In this document: positions 16,665-25,852 of the stretch, one piece after another | Layout: the number at the start of each line of letters is the position of its first letter | Numbering within the stretch: the stretch's first letter is position 1 | Assembly: GCF_900109355.1 (NCBI RefSeq) | Contig: NZ_FOBF01000028.1 | Coordinates: 26,647 to 90,646, forward strand | Reading direction: 5' to 3' | DNA: 64,000 bases | From: Nonomuraea pusilla | GTDB taxonomy: Bacteria > Actinomycetota > Actinomycetes > Streptosporangiales > Streptosporangiaceae | Position numbers and translations under genes: made by a program | The notes under the pieces: model-generated | What the model was told of the DNA's origin: nothing | Seen by the model: only the letters and a program-made list of their open reading frames with translations | The model's database searches: none

Positions 16665-17029
16665 CGGCGGCAGGATGGAGGTGATCCCGGCGTGCCCGTC
16701 GCGTGCCGCCCCGATGATCACGCCGTCTTGGCTGGTGTACGGGCCGGGGGAAGGGGCAGATACAATCTTCGGCACTCCGGGGTCCTTGATCCGCCTCTGC
16801 GTGCCCGCCGGCAGACCGGCAGGTCGAGCCGTCCGCTGCCGTCCCCCCGAGGAGGTCCTCCTGGAGCCGCGCGTTCGAGCGGTCGTTCGGAAGCCGCTAC
16901 CCTCCCGTGGGGATAATCTCCTGACTTGTCCGCGCAACGGGCTGGTAATCACTTGTGTGGCGGGATGGGGCCGTGTCCACCCCTGGTGGTGGATTCCCGT
17001 GGAAGCGAAACGGAATAACGAGGGTGGAC
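16665..17029. other. Intergenic region before the hybrid kinase
   Basis: No convincing gene. It contains TACAAT (16761-16766) and GATAAT (16912-16917) as -10-like elements and a short inverted repeat AGGAGG-T-CCTCCT near 16850. Long for this genome, so it probably holds the promoter and leader of the kinase gene. Confidence 0.4.
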
Positions 17030-20000
17030 ATGAGTGACACGACGGTTGGCGGCTCACGGTCCACAACCGGCGCCGACGCCGGGGAGCGTGAGCTCCGGCA
17101 GCTGCTGGCCGGCCTGACCGCCGTACGCGACGGTGACTTCGGCACCAGGCTGCCGGACGACGCCGACGGCCTCATGGGCGAGATCGCCTCCGTGTTCAAC
17201 GGGATGGTGGACCAGCTCTCGCTGTTCACCTCCGAGGTGACCCGCGTGGCCCGCGAGGTGGGCACCGAGGGCCGCCTGGGAGGCCAGGCCGAGGTGCCCG
17301 CCGTCTCCGGCACCTGGAAGGACCTCACCGACTCGGTCAACGCCATGGCAGGGAACCTGACCGACCAGGTGCGCAGCATCGCGCAGGTCACCACGGCCGT
17401 GGCGAAGGGCGACCTGTCGCAGAAGATCACCGTCGACGCGCGCGGCGAGATCCTGGAGCTGAAGAACACCGTCAACACGATGGTGGACCAGCTCTCGTCG
17501 TTCGCCGACGAGGTCACGCGGGTGGCCCGCGAGGTCGGCACCGAGGGCCGCCTCGGCGGCCAGGCCGACGTCAAGGGCGTGGCCGGCACCTGGCGCGACC
17601 TCACCGACTCGGTGAACTTCATGGCCAGCAACCTCACCGACCAGGTACGCAACATCTCGCAGGTGGCCACCGCCGTCGCCCGCGGCGACCTGTCGCAGAA
17701 GATCACCGTCTCGGCCCGCGGCGAGATCCTGGAGCTGAAGAACACCCTCAACACGATGGTCGACCAGCTCTCGTCGTTCGCCGACGAGGTGACGCGGGTG
17801 GCCCGCGAGGTCGGCACCGACGGCAGGCTGGGCGGCCAGGCCGACGTCAAGGGCGTGTCGGGCACGTGGAAGGCGCTCACCGAGTCGGTGAACGTCATGG
17901 CCGACAACCTCACCGCGCAGGTGCGCAGCATCGCCGAGGTCACCACCGCGGTCGCCAGGGGCGACCTGACCCAGAAGATCAGGGTCGACGCGCGCGGCGA
18001 GATCCTGGAGCTGAAGGAGACCATCAACACGATGGTCGACCAGCTCTCGTCGTTCGCCGACGAGGTCACGCGCGTGGCGCGCGAGGTCGGCACCGAGGGC
18101 AACCTCGGCGGGCAGGCCATCGTCCGCGGCGTGTCGGGCACCTGGAAGGACCTGACCGACAACGTCAACGTCATGGCCTCCAACCTGACCAGCCAGGTGC
18201 GCAGCATCGCGCAGGTGGCCACCGCCGTCGCCAAGGGCGACCTGTCACAGAAGATCACCGTCGAGGCCAAGGGCGAGGTCGCCGCGCTGGCCCAGACCAT
18301 CAACACCATGGTCGACACCCTCGGCGCGTTCGCCGACGAGGTCACCCGGGTGGCCCGCGAGGTCGGCACCGAGGGCCAGCTCGGCGGCCAGGCGCACGTC
18401 CCCAACGTGGCCGGCACCTGGAAGAACCTCACCGACAACGTCAACTCGATGGCCGACAACCTGACCAACCAGGTGCGCAGCATCGCGCAGGTCACCACGG
18501 CCGTCGCCAGGGGCGACCTCACCCGCAAGATCGACGTGGACGCCCGCGGCGAGATCCTCGAACTCAAGACCACGATCAACACGATGGTCGACCAGCTCTC
18601 GTCGTTCGCCGCCGAGGTGACCCGGGTGGCCCGCGAGGTCGGCAGCGAGGGCCGCCTCGGCGGCCAGGCCGAGGTCGAGGGCGTGTCGGGCACCTGGAAG
18701 CGCCTCACGGAGAACGTCAACGAGCTGGCGGGCAACCTCACCAGGCAGGTGCGCGCCATCGCCGAGGTGACCAGCGCGGTGACCTCCGGCGACCTGACCC
18801 GCTCCATCACCGTCGACGCCGAGGGCGAGCTGGCCGACCTCAAGGACAACATCAACTCCATGGTGGAGTCGCTGCGCCAGACCACCCGGGCCACCGAGGA
18901 GCAGGACTGGCTCAAGTCCAACCTCGCCCGCATCTCCGGCCTCATGCAGGGCCAGCGCGACCTCACCACCGTCGCCGACGTCGTCATGAACGAGCTGGCG
19001 CCGCTCGTCGCCGCCCAGTACGGCGCGTTCTTCCTCGCCGAGGAGCACGAGCTGCGGCTGATCAGCGCCTACGGCTACCCCGCCGACCCGGGGCGGCCCA
19101 CCACCTTCCGGCTGGGCGAGGCGCTCGTCGGCCAGGCCGCGCGCACCCGCCGCGCCATCGCCGTCGAGGACGTCCCCGCCGGGTACGTCACCGTCTCCTC
19201 CGGCCTGGGCCAGGCCGAGCCCGCCTCGCTCATCGTGCTGCCCATCGTGTTCGAGGAGCAGGTGCTCGGCGTCATCGAGCTGGCCTCCGTCCACTCGTTC
19301 ACCCAGGTGCACCGGGCGTTCCTCGGCCAGCTGATGGAGACCATCGGGGTCAACCTCAACACCATCGTGGCCAACGCCCGCACCGACGAACTGCTGGTGG
19401 AGTCGCAGCGCCTGACCGCCGAGCTGCAGGCCCGCTCCGAGGAGCTGCAGAACCAGCAGGAGGAGCTGCAGCGCTCCAACGCCGAGCTGGAGGAGAAGGC
19501 GCGGCTGCTCGCCAGCCAGAACCAGGACATCGAGACCAAGAACCTGGAGATCGAGCAGGCCCGCCAGGAGCTGGAGGACCGCGCCCAGCAGCTCGCCCTC
19601 GCCTCCAAGTACAAGAGCGAGTTCCTCGCGAACATGAGCCACGAGCTGCGCACCCCGCTCAACTCGCTGCTCATCCTCGCCCAGCTGCTGGCGCAGAACC
19701 ACACGCGCAACCTCACGCCCAAGCAGGTCGAGTACGCCGAGATCATCCACTCCGCCGGCTCGGACCTGCTGCAGCTCATCAACGACATCCTCGACCTGTC
19801 GAAGGTCGAGGCGGGCAAGATGGACGTCAACCCCGAGCGGGTGCCCCTGCGGCAGCTCCTCGACTACGTGGAGGCCACGTTCCGTCCGATGACCACGCAG
19901 AAGGGGCTCGACTTCCGCATCACCACCGCCCCCGGCCTGCCCGTCGACCTCATCACCGACGACTCCAGGCTGCGCCAGGTGCTGCGCAACCTGCTGTCGA

Positions 20001-21286
20001 ACGCGGTGAAGTTCACCGAGACGGGCACCGTCGAGCTGAGCATCGAGCCCGCCGGCCAGGGAGAGCTGCCGCCGTCGGTGCGCCCGCACGGCGCGGCCGT
20101 CGCCCTGCGCGTGGCCGACACCGGCATCGGCATCCCCGAGCAGCAGCTCGAAGCCATCTTCGGGGCCTTCCAGCAGGCCGACGGCACCACCAGCCGCAAG
20201 TACGGCGGCACCGGGCTCGGCCTGTCGATCAGCCGCGAGATCGCCTACCTGCTCGGCGGGGCCATCACCGCCCAGAGCACGCCGGGCGAGGGCAGCGTCT
20301 TCACCCTGTACCTGCCGATCGCGCGGCCCGACTTCCAGGAGTCGCCGGTCCGCCCGGCCGCCGCGGAGGCGCCCGGTGAGGAGCCGGCCGGGGAGCCGGC
20401 CGTGGGCGAAGCCGCCGCCGGGGACGACCCGGAGGAGGCCGAGTCGGCCGCGCCGCTCCACCGCCGGCTCCTCGTGATCGAGCACCGCCCGCACGGCCTG
20501 CTGTCGCTCGTGGCCGAGAGCGTGGTCAACGACCTCGACTCCGGCTACGACGTCGAGCTCGTCACCGCCGCCGGCCCGCAGGAGGCCGCCGCCACGCTCG
20601 CCGACGAGCCGTGCCACGGCATCGTCCTCGACCTGGACATGCCCGACGGGGCGGCCTACCAGCTCCTCGACGCCATGGACGGCGACCCGGCGCTGCTCGC
20701 GGTGCCGGTGCTGGCGTACAACAACTGGCGGGCCACGCCGCAGCAGCTCACCGGGCTGCAGGAGCGGGCCGGCAGCCAGCCGCTCGAGCTGCTGTCCAGC
20801 CTGGACGAGCTGCGCGAGCGCATCGCCCGCCACCTGACCGCCGACGAGCCGGGCGGCGCGCGCACGCGGGACGCGGCCGGGGAGCCGCTGCCGCGCGAGC
20901 GCGGCGACGGACTGACCGGGCGCACCGTGCTGGTCGTCGACGACGACACCAGGAACCTGTTCGCGCTGACGAGCATCCTCGAGATCCACGGCATGAACGT
21001 CCTGCACGCCGAGAACGGCAGGGCCGGCATCGACACGCTCCTCGCGCACCCCGAGACCGACCTGGTCCTCATGGACGTGATGATGCCCGAGATGGACGGC
21101 TACACCGCGACCACGGCGATCCGCGCCATGCCGAGGTACGCCGAGCTGCCGATCATCGCGGTCACCGCCAAGGCGATGCCGGGCGACCAGGAGAAGAGCC
21201 TGGCGGCCGGGGCCAGCGACCACGTCACCAAGCCGGTCGAGCCGGACGAGCTCATGGAGCGCATCCGGCGCTGGCTCGCGCCCTAG
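17030..21286 (+). CDS. Soluble poly-HAMP hybrid histidine kinase
   Basis: 1418 residues with no transmembrane segment. Seven HAMP units occupy residues 20-625, each with a GDL(S/T)xKI-DARGEI core, linked by six nearly identical EVTRVAREVGTEG modules (92-residue period). Then GAF (about 630-785), a coiled coil (795-865), HisKA with phospho-His871 in MSHELRTPLN, HATPase_c with NLLSNAVKF, DTGIGIP and GGTGLGLSIS, a degenerate receiver-like domain (about 1145-1270) and a true receiver with Asp1349 in LVLMDVMMPEMDG. This is the layout of Nik1-like group III kinases, which sense osmotic or envelope stress in fungi; bacterial roles are unclear. The next gene, 86 bp on, is a PP2C phosphatase, the likely partner. 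Confidence 0.94.
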   Translation: MSDTTVGGSRSTTGADAGERELRQLLAGLTAVRDGDFGTRLPDDADGLMGEIASVFNGMVDQLSLFTSEVTRVAREVGTEGRLGGQAEVPAVSGTWKDLTDSVNAMAGNLTDQVRSIAQVTTAVAKGDLSQKITVDARGEILELKNTVNTMVDQLSSFADEVTRVAREVGTEGRLGGQADVKGVAGTWRDLTDSVNFMASNLTDQVRNISQVATAVARGDLSQKITVSARGEILELKNTLNTMVDQLSSFADEVTRVAREVGTDGRLGGQADVKGVSGTWKALTESVNVMADNLTAQVRSIAEVTTAVARGDLTQKIRVDARGEILELKETINTMVDQLSSFADEVTRVAREVGTEGNLGGQAIVRGVSGTWKDLTDNVNVMASNLTSQVRSIAQVATAVAKGDLSQKITVEAKGEVAALAQTINTMVDTLGAFADEVTRVAREVGTEGQLGGQAHVPNVAGTWKNLTDNVNSMADNLTNQVRSIAQVTTAVARGDLTRKIDVDARGEILELKTTINTMVDQLSSFAAEVTRVAREVGSEGRLGGQAEVEGVSGTWKRLTENVNELAGNLTRQVRAIAEVTSAVTSGDLTRSITVDAEGELADLKDNINSMVESLRQTTRATEEQDWLKSNLARISGLMQGQRDLTTVADVVMNELAPLVAAQYGAFFLAEEHELRLISAYGYPADPGRPTTFRLGEALVGQAARTRRAIAVEDVPAGYVTVSSGLGQAEPASLIVLPIVFEEQVLGVIELASVHSFTQVHRAFLGQLMETIGVNLNTIVANARTDELLVESQRLTAELQARSEELQNQQEELQRSNAELEEKARLLASQNQDIETKNLEIEQARQELEDRAQQLALASKYKSEFLANMSHELRTPLNSLLILAQLLAQNHTRNLTPKQVEYAEIIHSAGSDLLQLINDILDLSKVEAGKMDVNPERVPLRQLLDYVEATFRPMTTQKGLDFRITTAPGLPVDLITDDSRLRQVLRNLLSNAVKFTETGTVELSIEPAGQGELPPSVRPHGAAVALRVADTGIGIPEQQLEAIFGAFQQADGTTSRKYGGTGLGLSISREIAYLLGGAITAQSTPGEGSVFTLYLPIARPDFQESPVRPAAAEAPGEEPAGEPAVGEAAAGDDPEEAESAAPLHRRLLVIEHRPHGLLSLVAESVVNDLDSGYDVELVTAAGPQEAAATLADEPCHGIVLDLDMPDGAAYQLLDAMDGDPALLAVPVLAYNNWRATPQQLTGLQERAGSQPLELLSSLDELRERIARHLTADEPGGARTRDAAGEPLPRERGDGLTGRTVLVVDDDTRNLFALTSILEIHGMNVLHAENGRAGIDTLLAHPETDLVLMDVMMPEMDGYTATTAIRAMPRYAELPIIAVTAKAMPGDQEKSLAAGASDHVTKPVEPDELMERIRRWLAP
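17234..18889 (+). repeat. Six 276-bp coding repeats (HAMP modules)
   Basis: The unit beginning GAGGT(G/C)ACCCGxGTGGCCCG recurs at 17234, 17510, 17786, 18062, 18338 and 18614, exactly 276 bp apart, with high DNA identity. Equal spacing shows strict 92-residue units and recent duplication or gene conversion. Confidence 0.9.
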
Positions 21287-21372
21287 CCACGCCGCCTCCC
21301 GCCGGGCACGCCGCCGGCCCCGGCGGCAGGCACGCCACGTCCAGCTCGCCGCAGCAGCAGAAGGAGCAGCAA

Positions 21373-23757
21373 GTGCAGAGCCCACAGCAGCCGGCCGTCC
21401 CGACCCGGCAGGGCGCGCCCGCGCCGGCTGGCTCCGAGACGAACGTCGGCAGGCTGGCCGCCACGATCGAGCGCCTGCGCAAGGAGGTCCAGGAGGCCCA
21501 GCTCGCCGCGGAGGGACGCGCGCTCATCGAGCTGGCCAAGGGCATCCTCGTCGAGCGGCTGCGCTGCGGCGTCACCACCGCCGCGCAGCAGCTCGCCACG
21601 CTCGCCGAGCAGGCGGGGCTGACCCAGCTCGAACTGGCCGCCGACATCATCAACCAGGCGGCCCAGGACCGCATCAGCGAGGCGGCCCGCGCGTTCCTGG
21701 CCTCGGCGGGGCCGGCGCCGGCCCCGGGCGGGGCCACCGGGGAGGCGTCCGACGTCGCGGTGCGGCTGCGCACCGCGGAGAGCGGCGCGCTCAAGGCGAC
21801 CGACGTGCAGGCGGCGGCGGAGTCGCTGCTGGAGCATGCGCTCGCGCCGCTCGGCGCGACCGTGGTCGCCGTGTGGGAGGCGGGTCCCGACGCCTCGCTC
21901 ACGCTCGCCGGGTACGCCGGCCTGAGCGCCGAGGAGGCCAGGCGGTGGCGCTACGTCCCGCCCGGCGTCGCCACGCCGGCCCGCCGCGCCCTCGTCGAGC
22001 GGCAGACCGTCTGGCTGGATGAGCTGGCCGCGGTCGGGCTGCCGTCCATCGGCCAGCGTGACACGCCCGGCGGCCGCGTCACCGTGCCCGCCGGCACCGG
22101 AGGCAGGATCCTCGGCGTGCTGGAGATCGGCTGGCCCGACCCGCTGCCGCCGCAGCCGCCGCAGATCAGGAAGCAGATCGAGGCGCTGGCCGAGCTGTGC
22201 GCGCACACCCTGGAGTCGCCCGGCGGCGCCGAGCCGCGGGGGGACGTGCTGCCCGAGCTGGCCGGCCTCGCCGACGCGCTGCCCGACGCGGCCCTCGTGC
22301 TGAGCCCCCACCTCGACCCCGACGGCCGGCTCACCGACTTCCGCATCCAGCACACCAACGCCCGTTTCGTCGATCCGGCGGGGCGGCCGAGGAGCGTGGT
22401 CACCGGGGCGCTGCTGCTGGAGGCGTACCCGCTGGCCGCCGAGGACAACGGCCTGTTCGCCAAGATCGAGCACGTGCACGCCACCGGCGAGCCGTTCCGC
22501 GCCGAGCGGATGACGCTCACCGCGCTGGTCGACCAGGTGGCGCTGCCCAGCGTGGCGAGCGTCAGCATCGTCAGGCACGGCGACGGCGTGCTGCTCATCT
22601 GGCGCCTGCAGGACGAGGCCGCCCAGCTCGCCAGCCTGCTCCAGCACGCGCAGCGGCTCGGCCGCATCGGCGGCTTCGAGGAGAACGCGCTCACCGGCGA
22701 GATCCTCTGGAACAGCCAGCTCTACGCGCTGTACGGCATGGCGGGCGACGAGCCGCCCATCCCGCTGGAGCGTCTGGCCGGCCACGCCCACCCCGACGAC
22801 GCGGTGGCCATCGGCCGTTTCCTGCGCACCGTCCTGCACCACCGCCGCTCGGCCTCCACCGCCTTTAGGCTGCAGCGGCCCGACGGGATCGTCCGGCACA
22901 TCAGGGTGGTGGCCGAGCCCGTCTTCGACGCCGACGGCCGGCTGCTCGCCGTCCGCGGCGCCTACCAGGACATCTCCGCTCAGCACTGGACAGAAGTGGC
23001 ACTGGCCGCGACCCGTGACCAGCTCGCGCACACCGAACAGCAGGCCGCCGAGCGCAACCGGCTCGCCCTCCAGCTCCAGCAGGCCATCATGCCGCCCAGC
23101 CGGGAGCCGATGGAGGCGTTCAACCTCAAGATCGCCGTACGGTACCGCCCGGCCGAGAAGGAGCACCTCGTCGGCGGCGACTGGTACGACGCCGTGGTGC
23201 TGCCGTCCAAGCAGATCCTGCTGTCGGTCGGCGACGTCGCCGGTCACGGCATCGAGGCGGCCACCGGCATGGTCGTGCTGCGCAACGCCCTGCGCGGCCT
23301 GGCCGCCACCGGCGCGGGCCCGGGCCAGCTCCTCGCCTGGCTCAACCTGGTGGCCCACCACCTCACCGAGAACGTCACCGCCACCGCCATCTGCGCGCTG
23401 TACGACCCCCACACCCGGGCGCTGCGCTGGGCCAGGGCGGGCCACCTGCCGCCCATCCTGGTGCGCGGCGGCGACGCCGCGGAACTCGACCTCACCGGCG
23501 GCATCCTGCTCGGCGCCGTCTCCGAGGCCGACTACGAGGAGGGCGAGATCCAGCTCGCCGCCGAGGACGTCCTGCTCATGTACACCGACGGCCTCATCGA
23601 GCGGCGCGACGGCGCGCTGCAGCACTCCCAGCAGCAGCTCCTGGAGACGGCGCGGCACCCGACGCCGGACCTGGAGCGCCGCCTCGACCACCTGCTGACG
23701 CACAGCAACTCCGACACCGACGACGACACCTGCCTCGTCGGCATCCAGCTCCACTGA
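21373..23757 (+). CDS. ANTAR-GAF-PAS-PP2C (RsbU/SpoIIE-type) phosphatase
   Basis: 794 residues from a GTG preceded by GAAGGAG. A short coiled coil and an ANTAR-like helical domain come first (about residues 25-95: GRALIELAKGILVERLRC, then AAQQLATLAEQ), then GAF (about 140-285), two PAS regions (about 300-415 and 430-540, the latter with LGRIGGFEENALTGEILWNS and a PAC end) and a C-terminal PP2C domain (about 570-794) with GGDWYDAV, GDVAGHG and LMYTDGLIE metal-binding motifs. The phosphatase should dephosphorylate STAS-type antagonists; two STAS genes flank it at 16311 and 24261. Likely transcribed with the upstream histidine kinase. Confidence 0.92.
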   Translation: MQSPQQPAVPTRQGAPAPAGSETNVGRLAATIERLRKEVQEAQLAAEGRALIELAKGILVERLRCGVTTAAQQLATLAEQAGLTQLELAADIINQAAQDRISEAARAFLASAGPAPAPGGATGEASDVAVRLRTAESGALKATDVQAAAESLLEHALAPLGATVVAVWEAGPDASLTLAGYAGLSAEEARRWRYVPPGVATPARRALVERQTVWLDELAAVGLPSIGQRDTPGGRVTVPAGTGGRILGVLEIGWPDPLPPQPPQIRKQIEALAELCAHTLESPGGAEPRGDVLPELAGLADALPDAALVLSPHLDPDGRLTDFRIQHTNARFVDPAGRPRSVVTGALLLEAYPLAAEDNGLFAKIEHVHATGEPFRAERMTLTALVDQVALPSVASVSIVRHGDGVLLIWRLQDEAAQLASLLQHAQRLGRIGGFEENALTGEILWNSQLYALYGMAGDEPPIPLERLAGHAHPDDAVAIGRFLRTVLHHRRSASTAFRLQRPDGIVRHIRVVAEPVFDADGRLLAVRGAYQDISAQHWTEVALAATRDQLAHTEQQAAERNRLALQLQQAIMPPSREPMEAFNLKIAVRYRPAEKEHLVGGDWYDAVVLPSKQILLSVGDVAGHGIEAATGMVVLRNALRGLAATGAGPGQLLAWLNLVAHHLTENVTATAICALYDPHTRALRWARAGHLPPILVRGGDAAELDLTGGILLGAVSEADYEEGEIQLAAEDVLLMYTDGLIERRDGALQHSQQQLLETARHPTPDLERRLDHLLTHSNSDTDDDTCLVGIQLH

Positions 23758-23762
23758 CGCGC

Positions 23763-23789
23763 TCCCCGGCCGGAAGGACAGGCCGGGGA
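23763..23789. terminator. Hairpin terminator
   Basis: TCCCCGGCC / GGCCGGGGA, a perfect 9-bp stem with a 9-base loop six bases after the phosphatase stop codon. Confidence 0.7.
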
Positions 23790-24165
23790 CTCACCCCCTG
23801 CCGGGGCCGCCGGGTGGCCACCAGGGCGGCGGCGAGCAGGAGCCCGGCGATGTCGCCGCCGTAGTCCATGAGCTCCGCGCCGCCGCGCACCTGGGCGACC
23901 GGGGCGCGGGAAGGCCGCCGTGCGCCACGGCGGCCAGGCGCGCCGCCCGGCGCGGGCGGCGCGGCGCACCAGCAGCAGGTACGCGACCGCCGGCAGCACC
24001 GCCAGGGCCGCCGGCACCAGGGCGTCCCAGGAGCCGCCGCCGTGCGCGCGCATCGGATGGTCGTGCATCACGAACCCGCCGAGCCCCACCCCCCAGGACG
24101 ATCCCGGGCAGGCGCAGACTCGCCGGTGCCGTGTTCGCCTCGGTGCTCTCGGCGGCGGATGTCAT
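23790..24165 (-). pseudogene. Decayed membrane protein, DUF2243/CtaG-like remnant
   Basis: Three segments in shifting frames form one degraded product. It starts at the ATG at 24165 (TSAAESTEANTAPASLRLPGIVLG); removing one base in a G-run near 24090 continues it as VGLGGFVMHDHPMRAHGG.. WDALVPAALAVLPAVAYLLLV..AWPPWRTAAF; a second shift near 23910 gives VAQVRGGAELMDYGGDIAGLLLAAALVATRRPRQ. The first part resembles DUF2243, the middle and end resemble the N- and C-termini of CtaG (cytochrome oxidase assembly) with its centre deleted. No intact frame exists. The family names are inference from short stretches. Confidence 0.5.
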
Positions 24166-24260
24166 GGAGCCCCCTGCGACGACGCCCTGCGAAGCGTTGA
24201 TGCCGGGCGACAGGCAGGGCAGGCATCGGCCGCGACGGGGTGACCGGGCCCTGCGAGTCC

Positions 24261-24635
24261 TCAGTCGCCCTCGCCGACGGCCGGACGCAGGTCGCGCAGC
24301 GCGTCGGCCAGCGACGCATGCAGGGTCAGGCAGCCGTCCAGCCCGCGTTGCCGGAAGGTGGCGAGCAGCAGGTCGCCGGCACCGCACACCGACATCCCGC
24401 CGCCCGAGGCCCGTGCGTGCTGATCGGCGGCGACGAGCACGGACAGGCCGTACGAGTCGGCCGACAGCAGCCTGCTGACCTCCACCGCGACGAGGGGTGG
24501 TTGGTGAAGCGCCAGCGCACCGGCGAGCCTGACCTGGAGAAGCGGGTATGAGTCCAGGTCGAGAACGCCTTCGAGCGTGAGCACGGTGATGCGGAAGCCG
24601 GCAGTGAACTCCGTGATCCGCAAGGGTCCGGTCAC
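24261..24635 (-). CDS. STAS-domain protein
   Basis: 124 residues from the GTG at 24635 (weak GGACGAG upstream; the start is uncertain because the frame stays open further up). STAS landmarks: RITVLTLEGVLDLDSYPLLQVRLAGALA, LVAVEVSRLLSADSYGLSVLVAADQHARA. The DSYG motif has a serine at the position phosphorylated in SpoIIAA/RsbV-type antagonists (DSxG), so unlike the STAS protein at 16311 this one can be phospho-regulated. It lies near, but antisense to, the PP2C phosphatase gene, which is the natural candidate to dephosphorylate it. Confidence 0.75.
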   Translation of the reverse strand: MTGPLRITEFTAGFRITVLTLEGVLDLDSYPLLQVRLAGALALHQPPLVAVEVSRLLSADSYGLSVLVAADQHARASGGGMSVCGAGDLLLATFRQRGLDGCLTLHASLADALRDLRPAVGEGD

Positions 24636-24903
24636 GAGGTCTCGTCCGCTCGTGAGAAGCGGGGCGCCGCGCGCTCCCCGGCCACGGCGTGGGGACCATC
24701 GCGACCTGGGCGCCGGTCTGGGGACATCTGTGGACCTTCCGCGTGGCACGGCGTGACGTGCCGACCCGACTTCCCGGCTCACCTGACAGGTGACGGTAGC
24801 AGAACTTTGCTCAGGGCAAGAATCCCGCAGGATCGCGACAGGAACCCGGGCCCTCCGCCACCTGGCCGTCCACGGCAGGGGGAACGAGCATGCGCATCGG
24901 ACC

Positions 24904-25053
24904 GACCTGGACGGACGCGGCGACGTGGCCGCGGTGATGCTGGAACGCACCGGCGACATCAGCGTGCTCCGCCGGGGTGAGGCCATCGCCACGGAACTCC
25001 TCGCCGACGTCAAGGGCGGCGACCGTCTCCGGCCTGGGCGCCCGAGCGCGTGA
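24904..25053 (+). pseudogene. C-terminal scrap of a DUF421 (YetF-like) protein
   Basis: The frame reads DVAAVMLERTGDISVLRRGEA, then ELLADVKGGDRL before a stop; this resembles the cytosolic end of DUF421/YetF membrane proteins (AxLExxGxISVxxRG). The three membrane helices that should precede it are not found upstream in any frame. A relic is the simplest reading. The 24636-24903 stretch beside it shows nothing recognisable. Confidence 0.4.
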
Positions 25054-25181
25054 GCCGGCGTTTGCGCTGGACACGGCGGGGCACGGGCTTCCGGAGGGCC
25101 CGGCTGCGGCGGTTGCCGTGAGGCGCCCCCGCGAAGTGGCCGGCCGGGCCGGACCGCCGTTCGTCTCCGGGGTGGCGAGCC

Positions 25182-25796
25182 ATGTTGTCGCACAGGATGA
25201 ATGCCGTGGCGGCGGCGAGCCTCGTCGCGCTCGCCGGACTCGGCATGGGAGGACCGGCCGCCGCTTCGACGACCGCTCCCCACCGGCAGCCGTCGCCCGC
25301 GTGCACGGCGCCACCGCTGCAGGGCCAGGTCGTCGACGTGACGACGGCTGACATGGGGCCCGGCATGATGGGCCCCGGCCCCTATCCCGGCACCCCGGGC
25401 CCTGGCGGGCCCATGCCGGGGACTCCGGGCCCGTACGGTCAGTGGCCGCACGGCATGCGCATGACGCTGAGAGCCACGCCGCAGGCCGTTCCTGCGGGGA
25501 AGGTCTCGCTGAGGGTGGTCAACGACGGCGTCTACACCCACGAGGTCGTCGTGCTGCCCCTCCAGCCGGGGCAGACGCCGGGGCGGCGCGTGACGAATCC
25601 GGACGGGCGCGTCAGCGAGGCGGGCAGCCTGGGGGAGGCGTCCCGTACGTGCGGGGCGGGCGCGGGGAGCGGGATCGCCCCCGGATCCACCGGCTGGACC
25701 ACCCTGACCTTGCGGCCGGGCCGCTATGAGCTGGTCTGCAACTTCCCCGGCCACTACGCCGCCGGCATGTACGCGGAACTGGACGTCACCCGGTAA
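25182..25796 (+). CDS. Secreted cupredoxin (sulfocyanin-like blue copper protein)
   Basis: 204 residues. Signal peptide: NAVAAASLVALAGLGMGGPAAAS, cleavage near residue 28. A Gly/Pro/Met-rich segment (MGPGMMGPGPYPGTPGP) follows. The cupredoxin domain (about 85-204) carries a complete type-1 copper site: His in YTHEVVV, Cys in YELVCNFPGH, the His of that motif, and Met in AAGMYAEL. It should act in extracytoplasmic electron transfer or copper binding. The Met-rich segment may add copper sites. ATG at 25197 is an alternative start. No partner oxidase is intact nearby, only the CtaG-like remnant at 23.8-24.2 kb. Confidence 0.88.
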   Translation: MLSHRMNAVAAASLVALAGLGMGGPAAASTTAPHRQPSPACTAPPLQGQVVDVTTADMGPGMMGPGPYPGTPGPGGPMPGTPGPYGQWPHGMRMTLRATPQAVPAGKVSLRVVNDGVYTHEVVVLPLQPGQTPGRRVTNPDGRVSEAGSLGEASRTCGAGAGSGIAPGSTGWTTLTLRPGRYELVCNFPGHYAAGMYAELDVTR

Positions 25797-25852
25797 CCAC
25801 CCACCCCCGGCCTCGCGGCCCGCCATGCCGGGCTGGGCGGGGCCTTACAGGG

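Noticed and set aside
16675..17037. 120-codon frame before the kinase
   Set aside because: Composition unlike neighbours' proteins, no domain, and it contains promoter-like AT-rich DNA; the kinase start at 17030 overlaps its end.
16897..18987. Antisense open frame opposite the HAMP repeats
   Set aside because: Ser/Arg-rich repeated sequence mirroring the 276-bp repeats; no domain or ribosome-binding site.
24790..24903. Coding start for the DUF421-like scrap
   Set aside because: The upstream codons show no membrane helices, so an intact gene is not supported.
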